Positions 1-8,433 of a DNA stretch of 64,000 bases are shown here, in pieces (within the stretch, counting starts at the first letter, position 1; each line of letters starts with the position of its first letter). The notes beneath the pieces are model-generated. The model made no database searches, was not told where the DNA came from, and saw only the letters and a list, made by a program, of their open reading frames with translations. This DNA is from Pseudooceanicola endophyticus (GTDB lineage: Bacteria > Pseudomonadota > Alphaproteobacteria > Rhodobacterales > Rhodobacteraceae), in the NCBI RefSeq assembly GCF_018760365.1, contig NZ_JAHIAB010000009.1:1-64000 (forward strand), in the 5' to 3' direction. A program made the translations under genes and the position numbers.

Positions 1-313
1 TGGCCACGGCCAGCGGTTCGATGTCCTGATGCACATCCTCGGCGGCCACCACCAGGATCGCCCGGTCGGCGCCCATGGCCAGCGCGGTGCGCAGCGTTTC
101 CTGCGCCTGCTTCACGCCGACGGAAACCGCCACGACCTCGGTTGCGACGCCCTTCTCCTTCAGACGGATCGCCTCTTCCACGGCAATCTCGTCGAACGGG
201 TTCATCGACATCTTCACATTGGCAAGATCAACCCCGCTCCCATCCGCCTTCACGCGGACCTTCACGTTGTAGTCGATCACCCGTTTCACCGGGACGATAA
301 TCTTCATCTTCAT
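1..313 (-). CDS. etfB: Electron transfer flavoprotein beta subunit (3' part cut off by window edge)
   Basis: This is the N-terminal ~104 residues of the ETF beta subunit, which with ETF alpha takes electrons from flavoprotein dehydrogenases and passes them to ETF-ubiquinone oxidoreductase. The visible protein starts [20 protein letters not shown] and contains [18 protein letters not shown], both hallmarks of the family. Two ATGs lie two codons apart (313 and 307). AGAGAG sits just upstream of 313, so that start is preferred. Its placement 21 bases downstream of a dimethylglycine-dehydrogenase-like gene on the same strand suggests it serves that enzyme. This is inference, because housekeeping etfBA also serves acyl-CoA dehydrogenases. 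The gene runs off the left edge. Confidence 0.93.
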   Translation of the reverse strand, partial: MKMKIIVPVKRVIDYNVKVRVKADGSGVDLANVKMSMNPFDEIAVEEAIRLKEKGVATEVVAVSVGVKQAQETLRTALAMGADRAILVVAAEDVHQDIEPLAVA

Positions 314-334
314 GTTCTCTCTGGAAGGGTCCGG

Positions 335-2785
335 TCAGCCCCGCATCCGTTCGGAGCGCGGATCGTAGAGCGGTTTGAAGCTGGCTTCCGCGGCATGGCG
401 GACACCGGCGATTTCGATGTCGTAGGACGAGGCCAGCATCTCGGCCATGGTTTCGCCCGGGGTGCGGCAGGGCACGTAGCCCATGCCGATCGCCCCGCCA
501 AGCGCATGGCCATAGGCGCCCGAGGTGACGAAGCCCACGATCTCTCCGTCGCGCAGGACGGGTTCGTTGTGGAACAGCAGCGGCTCGGGATCGCTCAGGC
601 GGAACTGTACCATGCGGCGCGACAGCCCGGCCTCGCGCTTGCGCAGCACGGCCTCCCGGCCGATGAAATCCCCCTTGTCGGTCTTCACCGCAAAGCCGAG
701 GCCGGCTTCCAGCACATGATCCTCGTCGGTGATGTCATGGCCGAAGTGGCGGAAGGCCTTCTCGATCCGGCAGCTGTCCATGGCATGGAGCCCGCAGAGC
801 TTCAGCCCCATGTCCGCCCCGGCCTCGACCAGGGTCTCGAAGACATGGGCGGCCTGGTCGCTGCTGACGCACAGCTCCCAGCCCAGCTCTCCGACGTAGG
901 ACACCCGATGCGCGCGGGCCAGGCCCATGCCGATCTCGACCTCGCGGGCGGTGCCGAAGGGATGCGCCGCATTGGAGAAATCGTCCGGCGACACCCGGGC
1001 CAGCAGGTCGCGCGACAGCGGGCCCATCAGCGGGAAGACCGCTTCGGAAGCGGTGATGTCGGTGATCACGACCAGCGCGTCGCCGACATGACGGCGCAGC
1101 CAGGCCAGGTCACGTTGCAGCGTGGCGCCCGGCACGACCAGGTAATAGGCGGTTTCCGACAGCCGGGTGACGGTCAGGTCGCATTCGATGCCGCCGCGCG
1201 CGTTCAGCATCTGGGTATAGACGATCCGGCCCGCCGGCACATCCATCTGGTTGGCGCAGACCTTTTGCAGGAAGGCCACCGCGTCCGGACCCTCGACGCG
1301 GATCTTGCCGAAGGAGGTCATGTCGAGCAGGCCGACGCCCTCGCGCAGGGCCATGTGCTCTCGCCTGGAGTTCTCGAACCAGTTCTGCCGTTTCCAGCTG
1401 TAGCCGTAGGCCTGCTCCTGCCCCGGATCGGCGAACCAGTTGGCGCGTTCCCAGCCGGCGGTTTCGCCGAAGACCGCACCGGCCTGTTCAAGCTGTGCAT
1501 GGACCGGAGAGCGGCGCACGCCCCGCGCGGTGTCGGGCTGACGATAGGGGAAGTGGTCGGCATAGAGCAGGCCCAGGGTTTCCGTCACCCGCGCCTTCAG
1601 GTAGCGGCGGTTGCGCTGGAAGGGCTGGGCGCGGCGGATGTCGACCTCCCACAGGTCGAAGGGCGGCTCTGCGTCGGTCATCCACTGCGCCAGCGCCATG
1701 CCGGCGCCGCCCGACGAAATGATGCCGATGGAGTTGTAGCCGGCGGCGACCCAGTAGTTCTTCAGCTCGGGCGCCTCGCCCAGGTAGTAGCGGTCGTCGG
1801 GGGTAAAGCTCTCGGGGCCGTTGAAGAAGGTGTGGATGCCCGCCTCGGCCAGCATCGGCATCCGGTGGATCGCCTTCTCGAGGATTGGCTCGAAATGGTC
1901 GAAGTCATCGGGAAGCTGATCGAATTCAAAGCTTTCCGGGATGCCGTTCATGCCCCAGGGCTTGGCCTTGGGTTCAAACGCCCCCAGCAGGATCTTGCCC
2001 GCGTCTTCCTTGTAATAGGCGCATTCGTCCGGAACCCGCAGCACCGGCAGCTGCGACAGTTCGGGGATGGTCTCGGTCACGATGTAGAAGTGTTCGCAGG
2101 CGTGCAGCGGCAGGGTGACGCCATTCTGCCAGGCCAGGTCCCGGCCCCACATGCCGCCGCAGTTGACCACGTGATCGCAGTCGATATGACCCGGTGCGCC
2201 GTCCTGTTCATAATCGACGCCGGTGACACGGCCATCCTTCTGAAGGACCCTGGTCACCTTGACCTGCTCGGCGATGATCGCGCCGCGCTGGCGGGCGCCC
2301 TTGGCCAGGGCCAGGGCGATGTTGCCGGGATCGGCCTGGCCGTCATGGGGCAGATGCACGCCGGCGCGCACGCCTTCCAGGTTCAGATGCGGGTAGAGCG
2401 CGCCGACCTCTGCCGGAGACAGCTCGTTCACCTGGACGCCGAAGGCGCGGGCCTGGGCGGCCAGGCGCAGGATCTCCTCGCGGCGCTCATCGCTCAGCGC
2501 CACCGTCATGGAGCCGCACTGGCGGAAGCCCGTCGCCAGCCCGGTTTCGGCCTCCAGCCGGGTGTAGAGATCGGCGGAATATTTCGCCAGCCGGGTGCGG
2601 TTCTGGCTGGCCTGAAGCTGACCGATCAGCCCCGCCGCGTGCCAGGTGGTGCCCGAGGTCAGCTGCTTGCGCTCCAGCAGGACGATGTCGGTCCAGCCAA
2701 GCTGGGCCAGGTGATAGGCCACCGAGCAGCCGGAAATGCCGCCGCCAATGATGACGACGCGGGCTTTGGACGGGAGGGAGGGCAT
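335..2785 (-). CDS. Dimethylglycine/sarcosine dehydrogenase-like FAD oxidoreductase with C-terminal GcvT domain
   Basis: An 816-residue two-domain flavoprotein. The N-terminal half is a DAO-type FAD domain with GGGISG at residues 14-19 and SGTTWHAAG at 44-52. His49 of that motif corresponds to the covalent FAD site of mammalian dimethylglycine dehydrogenase. From about residue 430 to the end it is a GcvT/aminomethyltransferase-like folate-binding domain. Length and order match dimethylglycine or sarcosine dehydrogenases, which oxidatively demethylate N-methyl glycines, transfer the one-carbon unit to tetrahydrofolate and reduce ETF. The ATG at 2785 has AGGAG five bases upstream and is preferred over an in-frame TTG at 2800. 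etfB follows directly. The exact substrate (dimethylglycine, sarcosine or another N-methyl compound) cannot be read from sequence. Confidence 0.9.
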   Translation of the reverse strand: MPSLPSKARVVIIGGGISGCSVAYHLAQLGWTDIVLLERKQLTSGTTWHAAGLIGQLQASQNRTRLAKYSADLYTRLEAETGLATGFRQCGSMTVALSDERREEILRLAAQARAFGVQVNELSPAEVGALYPHLNLEGVRAGVHLPHDGQADPGNIALALAKGARQRGAIIAEQVKVTRVLQKDGRVTGVDYEQDGAPGHIDCDHVVNCGGMWGRDLAWQNGVTLPLHACEHFYIVTETIPELSQLPVLRVPDECAYYKEDAGKILLGAFEPKAKPWGMNGIPESFEFDQLPDDFDHFEPILEKAIHRMPMLAEAGIHTFFNGPESFTPDDRYYLGEAPELKNYWVAAGYNSIGIISSGGAGMALAQWMTDAEPPFDLWEVDIRRAQPFQRNRRYLKARVTETLGLLYADHFPYRQPDTARGVRRSPVHAQLEQAGAVFGETAGWERANWFADPGQEQAYGYSWKRQNWFENSRREHMALREGVGLLDMTSFGKIRVEGPDAVAFLQKVCANQMDVPAGRIVYTQMLNARGGIECDLTVTRLSETAYYLVVPGATLQRDLAWLRRHVGDALVVITDITASEAVFPLMGPLSRDLLARVSPDDFSNAAHPFGTAREVEIGMGLARAHRVSYVGELGWELCVSSDQAAHVFETLVEAGADMGLKLCGLHAMDSCRIEKAFRHFGHDITDEDHVLEAGLGFAVKTDKGDFIGREAVLRKREAGLSRRMVQFRLSDPEPLLFHNEPVLRDGEIVGFVTSGAYGHALGGAIGMGYVPCRTPGETMAEMLASSYDIEIAGVRHAAEASFKPLYDPRSERMRG

Positions 2786-2850
2786 GACGGCTCCTGGCAA
2801 TGGGGGGAGGACACCGGATCAGCCGGCGTGTCGTCATCTAGCCATGCGGA

Positions 2851-2877
2851 TGTAAAATATGAAAGCATTTTTTTACA
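2851..2877. promoter_or_regulatory. AT-rich divergent control region with TGTAAAA-N13-TTTTACA inverted repeat
   Basis: The 186-base gap between the dehydrogenase (minus) and the XRE-cupin gene (plus) is AT-rich from about 2850 to 2915, in sharp contrast to its surroundings. TGTAAAA (2851-2857) and TTTTACA (2871-2877) form a perfect 7+7 inverted repeat. A weaker, related pair (TTTTAC then GTTAAA) follows in 2890-2906. This is the natural position for an operator of the divergently transcribed regulator. The operator role is inferred. Confidence 0.5.
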
Positions 2878-2971
2878 TTGGTGGAGAAATTTTTACGATT
2901 GTTAAATTTCGTTGCCATTGCCGGCTATTCCCGTCACTTTCCCCAGGCCCCCGTCCCGGGCGAAAGGCAGC

Positions 2972-3529
2972 ATGATGAACACTCAGGTCGGCGATGACAT
3001 CCGGGCCCTGCGCAAGTCCCGGGGCATGACCCTGCAACAGCTGGCAGAGGCCGTCGGACGCTCGGCCGGCTGGCTGAGCCTGATCGAGCGCGGCAATGCC
3101 GATCCTGCCATCCGCGATCTGGAACAGATCGCCGCGCTGTTCGGCGTCAACATCTCATTCTTCTTCCGCTCTGCCAGCCGCGAGGCTGCTGAACGCGGGC
3201 TGATCCTGCGCGCGGCGGACCGGGTGCCGCTTGGCTCCAGCGACAGCGGGCTGGTCGAAGAGCTGCTCTCGCCGGTGCTGAGCGGCAGTTTCGAGATGAT
3301 CAAGTCAACCTTCGCGCCGCAGTCGGACAGCGGCCCGCCGCGCCCGCCCCGCCCCAGGGAGGACGGCGGCCTGCTGCTGTCCGGACAGCTGACGCTGATC
3401 CTGGACGGCGAGGCCTTCGCGCTTTCGCCCGGTGACAGCTTCCAGTTCGCCGGCAAGCCTTACGGCTGGCGCAACGAGGGGGACACCCCCGCCGTGGTGA
3501 TCTGGATCGTGTCGCCGCCCATCTACTAG
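2972..3529 (+). CDS. XRE-family transcriptional regulator with C-terminal cupin domain
   Basis: This 185-residue regulator has an N-terminal Cro/C1-type helix-turn-helix (about residues 6-62, including MTLQQLAEAVGRS and WLSLIERGNADPAI). Its C-terminal cupin sensor (about 110-185) contains LILDGEAFALSPGDSFQF. This layout is typical of regulators of amine, amino-acid and polyamine catabolism (PuuR/SutR type), where the cupin binds a small ligand. ATG codons at 2972 and 2975 are both possible, with AAAGG at about 2963-2967 upstream. An earlier in-frame start at 2912 lacks a good ribosome site and lies in the AT-rich control region. Divergence from the dehydrogenase suggests it controls that gene and etfB. 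The ligand is unknown. Confidence 0.88.
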   Translation: MMNTQVGDDIRALRKSRGMTLQQLAEAVGRSAGWLSLIERGNADPAIRDLEQIAALFGVNISFFFRSASREAAERGLILRAADRVPLGSSDSGLVEELLSPVLSGSFEMIKSTFAPQSDSGPPRPPRPREDGGLLLSGQLTLILDGEAFALSPGDSFQFAGKPYGWRNEGDTPAVVIWIVSPPIY

Positions 3530-3628
3530 CCGCATAATCTCAGGACATGGGCCCACAAGATTTTCCGCGCTTGGCGCGGCTCCGGTGGCGGCCCAGCATG
3601 GGGCAAATTCCCCAGCCAGCGGAAGATC

Positions 3629-5296
3629 ATGTCCTCCTCCACGCCCCCCGATTACATCATCATCGGCGCCGGTTCCGCCGGCTGCGTCCTGGCCAACCGC
3701 CTGAGCGAGGATCCCGGGACCCGCGTGCTGCTGCTGGAGGCCGGGGGGCGCGACGGCGGGCTGATGATGACCATGCCGGCGGGCGTCTACCGGGTCTGGC
3801 ACGATCCGCGCATCAACTGGAACTACCTCAGCACGCCGCAGCCGGGTCTTGGCAACCGCCAGATCGCGATCCCGCGCGGCAAGGTGCTGGGCGGGTCTTC
3901 CTCGATCAACTCGCTGGTCTACCTGCGCGGCCAGAAGGCCGATTACGATCACTGGGCGGCTTCTGGGCTGACCGGCTGGGGCTATGCCGACCTGCTGCCC
4001 TATTTCCGGCGCGCGGAACGTTCCGACCGGGGCGCCTCCGCCTATCGTGGCGACAGCGGGCCGCTGTCGGTCACCCGGGGCACGCTGCGATCGCCCATCT
4101 TCGACGCCTTCATCGACAGTGCCGAGGCTGCCGGCCATGCCCGCATCGACGATCTGAACGGCGCCGAGACCCTGGGCATCGGCCCGCTGGAGGCGACGCG
4201 GGCCAACGGGCGGCGTTGCTCGGCGGCGGTGGCCTACCTGCATCCGGTCCGCCATCGCCCCAACCTTCAGGTCATGACCCGGGCCCACGTCACCCGCCTG
4301 GTCATCCGCCGGGGCCGGGTGCGGGGCGTCGAGCTGCGGCGCAATGGCCGCACCGAGCTGATCGAGGCCGCGCGCGAGGTGATCCTGAGCGGCGGCGCGA
4401 TCAATTCCCCGCAGCTTCTGTTGCTTTCGGGGATCGGCCCCGCCGCCCAGCTGGAGGCCCTGGGCCTGCCCGTCGTCATGGCGGCAGAGGAGGTTGGGCA
4501 GAACCTTCAGGATCACCTGAACATGAGCTTTTCCTGCCGGATCAGGGCGCCGGTCTCCCATGCCTGGATGGGCAGCGCTGCCGGCAAGGCACGGGTCGGC
4601 GCGCAGTGGCTGATGACCCGGGGCGGGCCTGCCGCCTCCAACATCTGGGAGGTCGGCGGCTTTGCCCGGGCCTTCCCCGAAACCGCGCTGCCGGCGGTGC
4701 ATTACCACCTGGGTCCGATGAAGATCGACAAGCAGGGAGAGGTCTTCCGGCTGTCGCACGGCTTCACGCTGCACATGTCGCAGCTGCGCCAGCGCTCGCG
4801 CGGGGAACTGCGCCTGCGCAGCGCCGATCCCGCCGACGCCCCGCTGATCGACTTCCGCTTCCTCTCCGATCCCGGCGATCTGCACGAGATGCGCGAGGCG
4901 GTGAAGATGACCCGGGAGATCCTGTCGCAGGCCCCTCTGGCCCGGCTGGGCACCACCGAGGACCGGCCCGGCCCCGCCTGCCGCAGCAATGCCGAGATCG
5001 AGGCCTGGCTGCGCGAGACCCTGGACACCGAGTTCCACCCCAGTTGCACCTGCAGGATGGGCGCCGACGCGGGGTCGGTCGTCGATCCGCAGCTGCGCCT
5101 GCGCGGGATTGAAGGGCTGCGGGTCGTCGATGCCTCCGTGCTGCCGCATGTGGTGGGCGCGAACCTGAACGCCACGGTCATCATGCTGGCCGAGAAGGCC
5201 GCCGACATGATCCGGGGCCGCCCCGCCCCGCCCGCCGCCAAGGTGCCCGGCGCCAGTGCCGCCGAGATCGCAGAGGTGCAGGCGCTGGTGGGGTAG
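3629..5296 (+). CDS. GMC-family FAD oxidoreductase (choline dehydrogenase-like)
   Basis: A 555-residue glucose-methanol-choline oxidoreductase. The FAD Rossmann motif GAGSAG is at residues 13-18, followed by LLLEAGG. The GMC signature GKVLGGSSSINSLVYLRG follows at about 89-106. The C-terminal active-site region HPSCTCRMG and the end motif VVDASVLPHVVGANLNATV are also present. Members oxidise alcohols such as choline to aldehydes and pass electrons to the quinone pool. Neighbouring N-methylamine enzymes make a choline-like alcohol plausible, but GMC specificity is not predictable. GGAAG precedes the ATG. It ends four bases from the convergent LysR gene. Confidence 0.9.
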   Translation: MSSSTPPDYIIIGAGSAGCVLANRLSEDPGTRVLLLEAGGRDGGLMMTMPAGVYRVWHDPRINWNYLSTPQPGLGNRQIAIPRGKVLGGSSSINSLVYLRGQKADYDHWAASGLTGWGYADLLPYFRRAERSDRGASAYRGDSGPLSVTRGTLRSPIFDAFIDSAEAAGHARIDDLNGAETLGIGPLEATRANGRRCSAAVAYLHPVRHRPNLQVMTRAHVTRLVIRRGRVRGVELRRNGRTELIEAAREVILSGGAINSPQLLLLSGIGPAAQLEALGLPVVMAAEEVGQNLQDHLNMSFSCRIRAPVSHAWMGSAAGKARVGAQWLMTRGGPAASNIWEVGGFARAFPETALPAVHYHLGPMKIDKQGEVFRLSHGFTLHMSQLRQRSRGELRLRSADPADAPLIDFRFLSDPGDLHEMREAVKMTREILSQAPLARLGTTEDRPGPACRSNAEIEAWLRETLDTEFHPSCTCRMGADAGSVVDPQLRLRGIEGLRVVDASVLPHVVGANLNATVIMLAEKAADMIRGRPAPPAAKVPGASAAEIAEVQALVG

Positions 5297-5300
5297 GCTC

Positions 5301-6236
5301 TCAGTGCTCGACCAGGGGCGGCGCCTGGTCTTCCAGGGCCGCGAATTCCGCCACCAGCCAGTCGATGACCGCGCGCACCGCCGGGCTTTGCCGCCCCGCC
5401 CCGCCCCGCGCCACCAGCGCGTAGCGATCCCGACCACGCAGTATGTGGCGGCTTGCCGGCACCAGCTCTCCGCTTTCCAGGGCGCTGCCGATGACGTGCC
5501 ACCAGCCAAGCGCCACCGACTGGCCGCGGATCGCCGATTGCATCAGCAGGGCATAGTCGCCGAATTCCAGCCGCTGCGCCGCCGGCATGTCCGGCAAGTC
5601 CGTGCGGGAAAGGAACACGTCCCAGGGCACCCGCAGCTGGCCGCTCTGGCAGGCCAGCACATGGCCCGCGCCCCCCGGCGCATCCTCGATCCGGCCATTC
5701 TGCGCCAGATAGGCGGGGCTGCAGACCGGGATCACGCGTTCCTCGATATGGCAGCACAGGCTGTGGCCGGGCTCTTCCTCCCAGGCATGGCGGATCGCCA
5801 GGTCGGCATCGCCCAGCGGCCCCCCCGGTTCGCCGTGGATCAGCGCGTAGCGCAACGAGACCTCGGGCAGATCCTCCGTCAGGCGGCTGAAGCGCGGCAT
5901 CAGCCAGTGCAGCGCGAAGGCCGAGGTCACCGACAGGGTGACGCTGCGCGATTCGCTCATCCGGGCGGCCAGCTCGTCCAGAACCAGTTCGATCTGGCCG
6001 AAACCGCCCTGAATGGCAGCAGTCAGCAGCTTGCCTTCCTCGGTCAGGCTCAGCCCGGTCGGCTGACGGTCGAACAGCCTGTAGCCCAGATGCCGCTCCA
6101 GCGCGCCGATGGCCCGGCTGATCGCGGGCTGCGTGACGTTGAACTCCCGGGCCGCAGCCGTGAAGCTTTGCAGGCGTGCGGCGGCTTCGAACATGAACAG
6201 CGCCCCCGTCGAGGGCACCTTGCTGCGCAGGGCCAT
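5301..6236 (-). CDS. LysR-family transcriptional regulator (GcvA-like)
   Basis: A 311-residue LysR regulator. The winged helix-turn-helix occupies about residues 8-66 (SFTAAAREFNVTQPAISRAI, then RQPTGLSLTEEG). The periplasmic-binding-like effector domain fills about 93-300. The wording of the DNA-binding domain resembles the GcvA/AmpR subgroup. The start at 6236 has GGAGGAG immediately upstream. It is transcribed away from the TMADH-like gene at 6368 across a 131-base gap, the standard LysR layout, so that gene is the likely target. It is convergent with the GMC oxidoreductase. Confidence 0.9.
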   Translation of the reverse strand: MALRSKVPSTGALFMFEAAARLQSFTAAAREFNVTQPAISRAIGALERHLGYRLFDRQPTGLSLTEEGKLLTAAIQGGFGQIELVLDELAARMSESRSVTLSVTSAFALHWLMPRFSRLTEDLPEVSLRYALIHGEPGGPLGDADLAIRHAWEEEPGHSLCCHIEERVIPVCSPAYLAQNGRIEDAPGGAGHVLACQSGQLRVPWDVFLSRTDLPDMPAAQRLEFGDYALLMQSAIRGQSVALGWWHVIGSALESGELVPASRHILRGRDRYALVARGGAGRQSPAVRAVIDWLVAEFAALEDQAPPLVEH

Positions 6237-6367
6237 GATCTCCTCCGGTCCGTGACCTCATAATCTCATGTCATGAGCCTGTTACTATTTCAACTTTTGA
6301 GCATGGAAATCACATAACTACGCTTCAGCAAGGCACCGCTGCCCATTTTCGCCTCGCGGAGTTTCCC

Positions 6368-8362
6368 TTGCGCCAGCTGCACCCCCACCTGTTTTCCGAA
6401 ATCGACATTGGCCCGATGCGGGTCCGCAACCGCATCCTTTCCACCGGGCACCAGACCTACCTGTCGCGCGGCGGGCGCCCGAGCGAACACATGGTGGCCT
6501 ATCACGAGGCCCGCGCCCGGGGCGGCGCCGGGCTGATCATCACCGAATCCGCACGTTTCCACGAAAGCTCGCTTTCGGATGCGCCGGACCTGACCATCCA
6601 CGAGGACAGCGCCATCGCCCCCTTCGCCGCGCTGGCGGAGGCGGTGCATCGCCATGGCGCCCGGATCATCGGCCAGCTGTCCCATGCCGGGCGGGTCACC
6701 CGGCGCATGGGCGACGGGATGCGCGGCATCGTCTACGCCCCCTCGCCCGTGGCCGAGCACCGCAACCATGTCGTGCCCCGCGAGATGCCCGCCGGGATGG
6801 TCGAGGAGGTGATCGCCGCCGCCGCCGAGGGCGCGCGCCGCTATCGCGATGCCGGCTATGACGGGGTCGAGCTGATGGCCAGCCATGGCCTACTGTTCGC
6901 GCAGTTCCTGAACCCGCGCGTGAACCGCCGCAGCGACCGTTTCGGCGGAGCGCTGGAAAACCGGATGCGCCCGCTGGCCGACAGCCTTGCCGCGATCCGC
7001 CGCAGCGTCGGCCCGGGCATGGCGCTTGGCCTGCGGATCTCGGCCGAGGAGCTGGAGCTTGACGGGCTGGAACGCCCCGAGGTGATCGAGATCTGCCACC
7101 GCCTGGCCGGGGCGGGGCTGGTCGATTACATCAACGTCACCATCGGCTCCATGGCGGGGCTGGGCAGCTCTGTCCATGTCGTGCCGCCGATGGAACTTTC
7201 GCCCGCCTATGTCGCCACCGGCGCCGCCGCGATCCGCGCCGCGCTCGACATTCCCGTGCTGGTCGCGGGCCGGATCAACGACAGCGGCGTGGCCGAGCGG
7301 GTGCTGGCCGCGGGCCAGGCCGACATGGTGGCCATGACCCGCGCGCTGATCACCGACCCGGACCTGCCGAACAAGGTGCTGACGGGCCGCATGGACGAGG
7401 TGCGCGCCTGCATCGGCTGCAACCAGGCCTGCATCGGGCATTTCCATTCCGGTCACGCGATCTCCTGCATCCAGAGCCCCCGCACGGGCCGGGAGCTGCG
7501 CCTGCCCGGCCCCGAAACCGCCAGGCATCCCCTGAAGGTCATGGTGGTGGGGGGCGGCCCGGCCGGGCTGCGCGCCGCCATCACCGCCGCTGAGGATGGC
7601 CACGACGTCACCCTGCACGAGGCCGCCCCGGCCCCCGGCGGCCAGGCGCGGCTGGCGCAGATGCTGCCGGGCCGGGCGGAATTCGGCGGGCTGATCACCA
7701 ACCTGCTGGGCGAGGCCGGGCGCCTCGGGATCACCCTGAAGACCGGCAGCCGCGTCGATGCCGCGATGATCACCGCCGAGGCCCCCGATTTTGTCGTGCT
7801 GGCCACCGGCTCGACCATGCTGCCGCCCGAGATCGAGGGCGAGGGCACCGTGCTGCCCTTCGAAGAGGTGCTGACGGGGCGTGCGCGCACCGGGGCGCGG
7901 GTGCTGGTCTGCGACTGGCGCTGCGACTGGGTGGGGATCGGCATGGCGATGCGGCTGGCCGCCGAGGGCTGCCATGTCCGGCTGGCCGTCAACGGCGCCA
8001 CCGCCGGCCAGACCATCCCGCAATATGTCCGCGACCACTGGATCGGGCGCCTGCACGAGGCCGGGATCGAGGTCATTCCCTATGCACGCCTCTTCGGCGT
8101 GGAGGACGGCACCGCCTACCTGGCCCATGCCGCAAGCGACCAGCCGATCCTGTGCGAGGAGGTCGACAGCGTCGTGCTGATCAACGGCCGCGCATCGGAC
8201 ACTGCGCTGGCCGACGAGGTGGCCCGCCTCGGGCTGCCCTGCGTCTGCGTCGGAGACTGCAACACCGCGCGCACCGCCGAAGAGGCGATCTTCGAAGGGC
8301 TGGCGATGACCCGCCGCGCCCTGCGCAAGGTGACCCCCCCCTGCCCGGCCGAGGCCTCCTGA
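6368..8362 (+). CDS. Trimethylamine/histamine dehydrogenase-family FMN-Fe-S flavoprotein
   Basis: A 664-residue member of the old-yellow-enzyme/TMADH superfamily. An FMN TIM barrel fills residues 1 to about 340 (with NRILSTGHQTYLSRGG, LMASHGLLFAQFLNPRVNRR, and GGALENRMR). A [4Fe-4S] site C-x2-C-x3-C-x11-C is at Cys348, 351, 355 and 367. A C-terminal nucleotide-binding domain begins with VVGGGPAGLRAA at about 391-402. Relatives demethylate N-methyl compounds such as trimethylamine, dimethylamine and N-methylproline, or reduce 2,4-dienoyl-CoA. Context favours the first group. The start is a TTG: GGAG lies six bases upstream and no in-frame ATG or GTG fits. It leads into the ABC operon at 8434. 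Confidence 0.88.
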   Translation: MRQLHPHLFSEIDIGPMRVRNRILSTGHQTYLSRGGRPSEHMVAYHEARARGGAGLIITESARFHESSLSDAPDLTIHEDSAIAPFAALAEAVHRHGARIIGQLSHAGRVTRRMGDGMRGIVYAPSPVAEHRNHVVPREMPAGMVEEVIAAAAEGARRYRDAGYDGVELMASHGLLFAQFLNPRVNRRSDRFGGALENRMRPLADSLAAIRRSVGPGMALGLRISAEELELDGLERPEVIEICHRLAGAGLVDYINVTIGSMAGLGSSVHVVPPMELSPAYVATGAAAIRAALDIPVLVAGRINDSGVAERVLAAGQADMVAMTRALITDPDLPNKVLTGRMDEVRACIGCNQACIGHFHSGHAISCIQSPRTGRELRLPGPETARHPLKVMVVGGGPAGLRAAITAAEDGHDVTLHEAAPAPGGQARLAQMLPGRAEFGGLITNLLGEAGRLGITLKTGSRVDAAMITAEAPDFVVLATGSTMLPPEIEGEGTVLPFEEVLTGRARTGARVLVCDWRCDWVGIGMAMRLAAEGCHVRLAVNGATAGQTIPQYVRDHWIGRLHEAGIEVIPYARLFGVEDGTAYLAHAASDQPILCEEVDSVVLINGRASDTALADEVARLGLPCVCVGDCNTARTAEEAIFEGLAMTRRALRKVTPPCPAEAS

Positions 8363-8433
8363 GGCACCGGCCCGCAGACCCAGACGACCAAGACGACAAG
8401 AACCCAGAAAAACCAAGCAACAGGGAAACCAAG

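Noticed and set aside
29-2905. A 958-codon open frame on the plus strand opposite the dimethylglycine-dehydrogenase-like gene
   Set aside because: It lies antisense to genes with clear domains, its translation is low-complexity (rich in His, Gly, Arg, Asp) with no family features, and long antisense frames are expected in GC-rich DNA.
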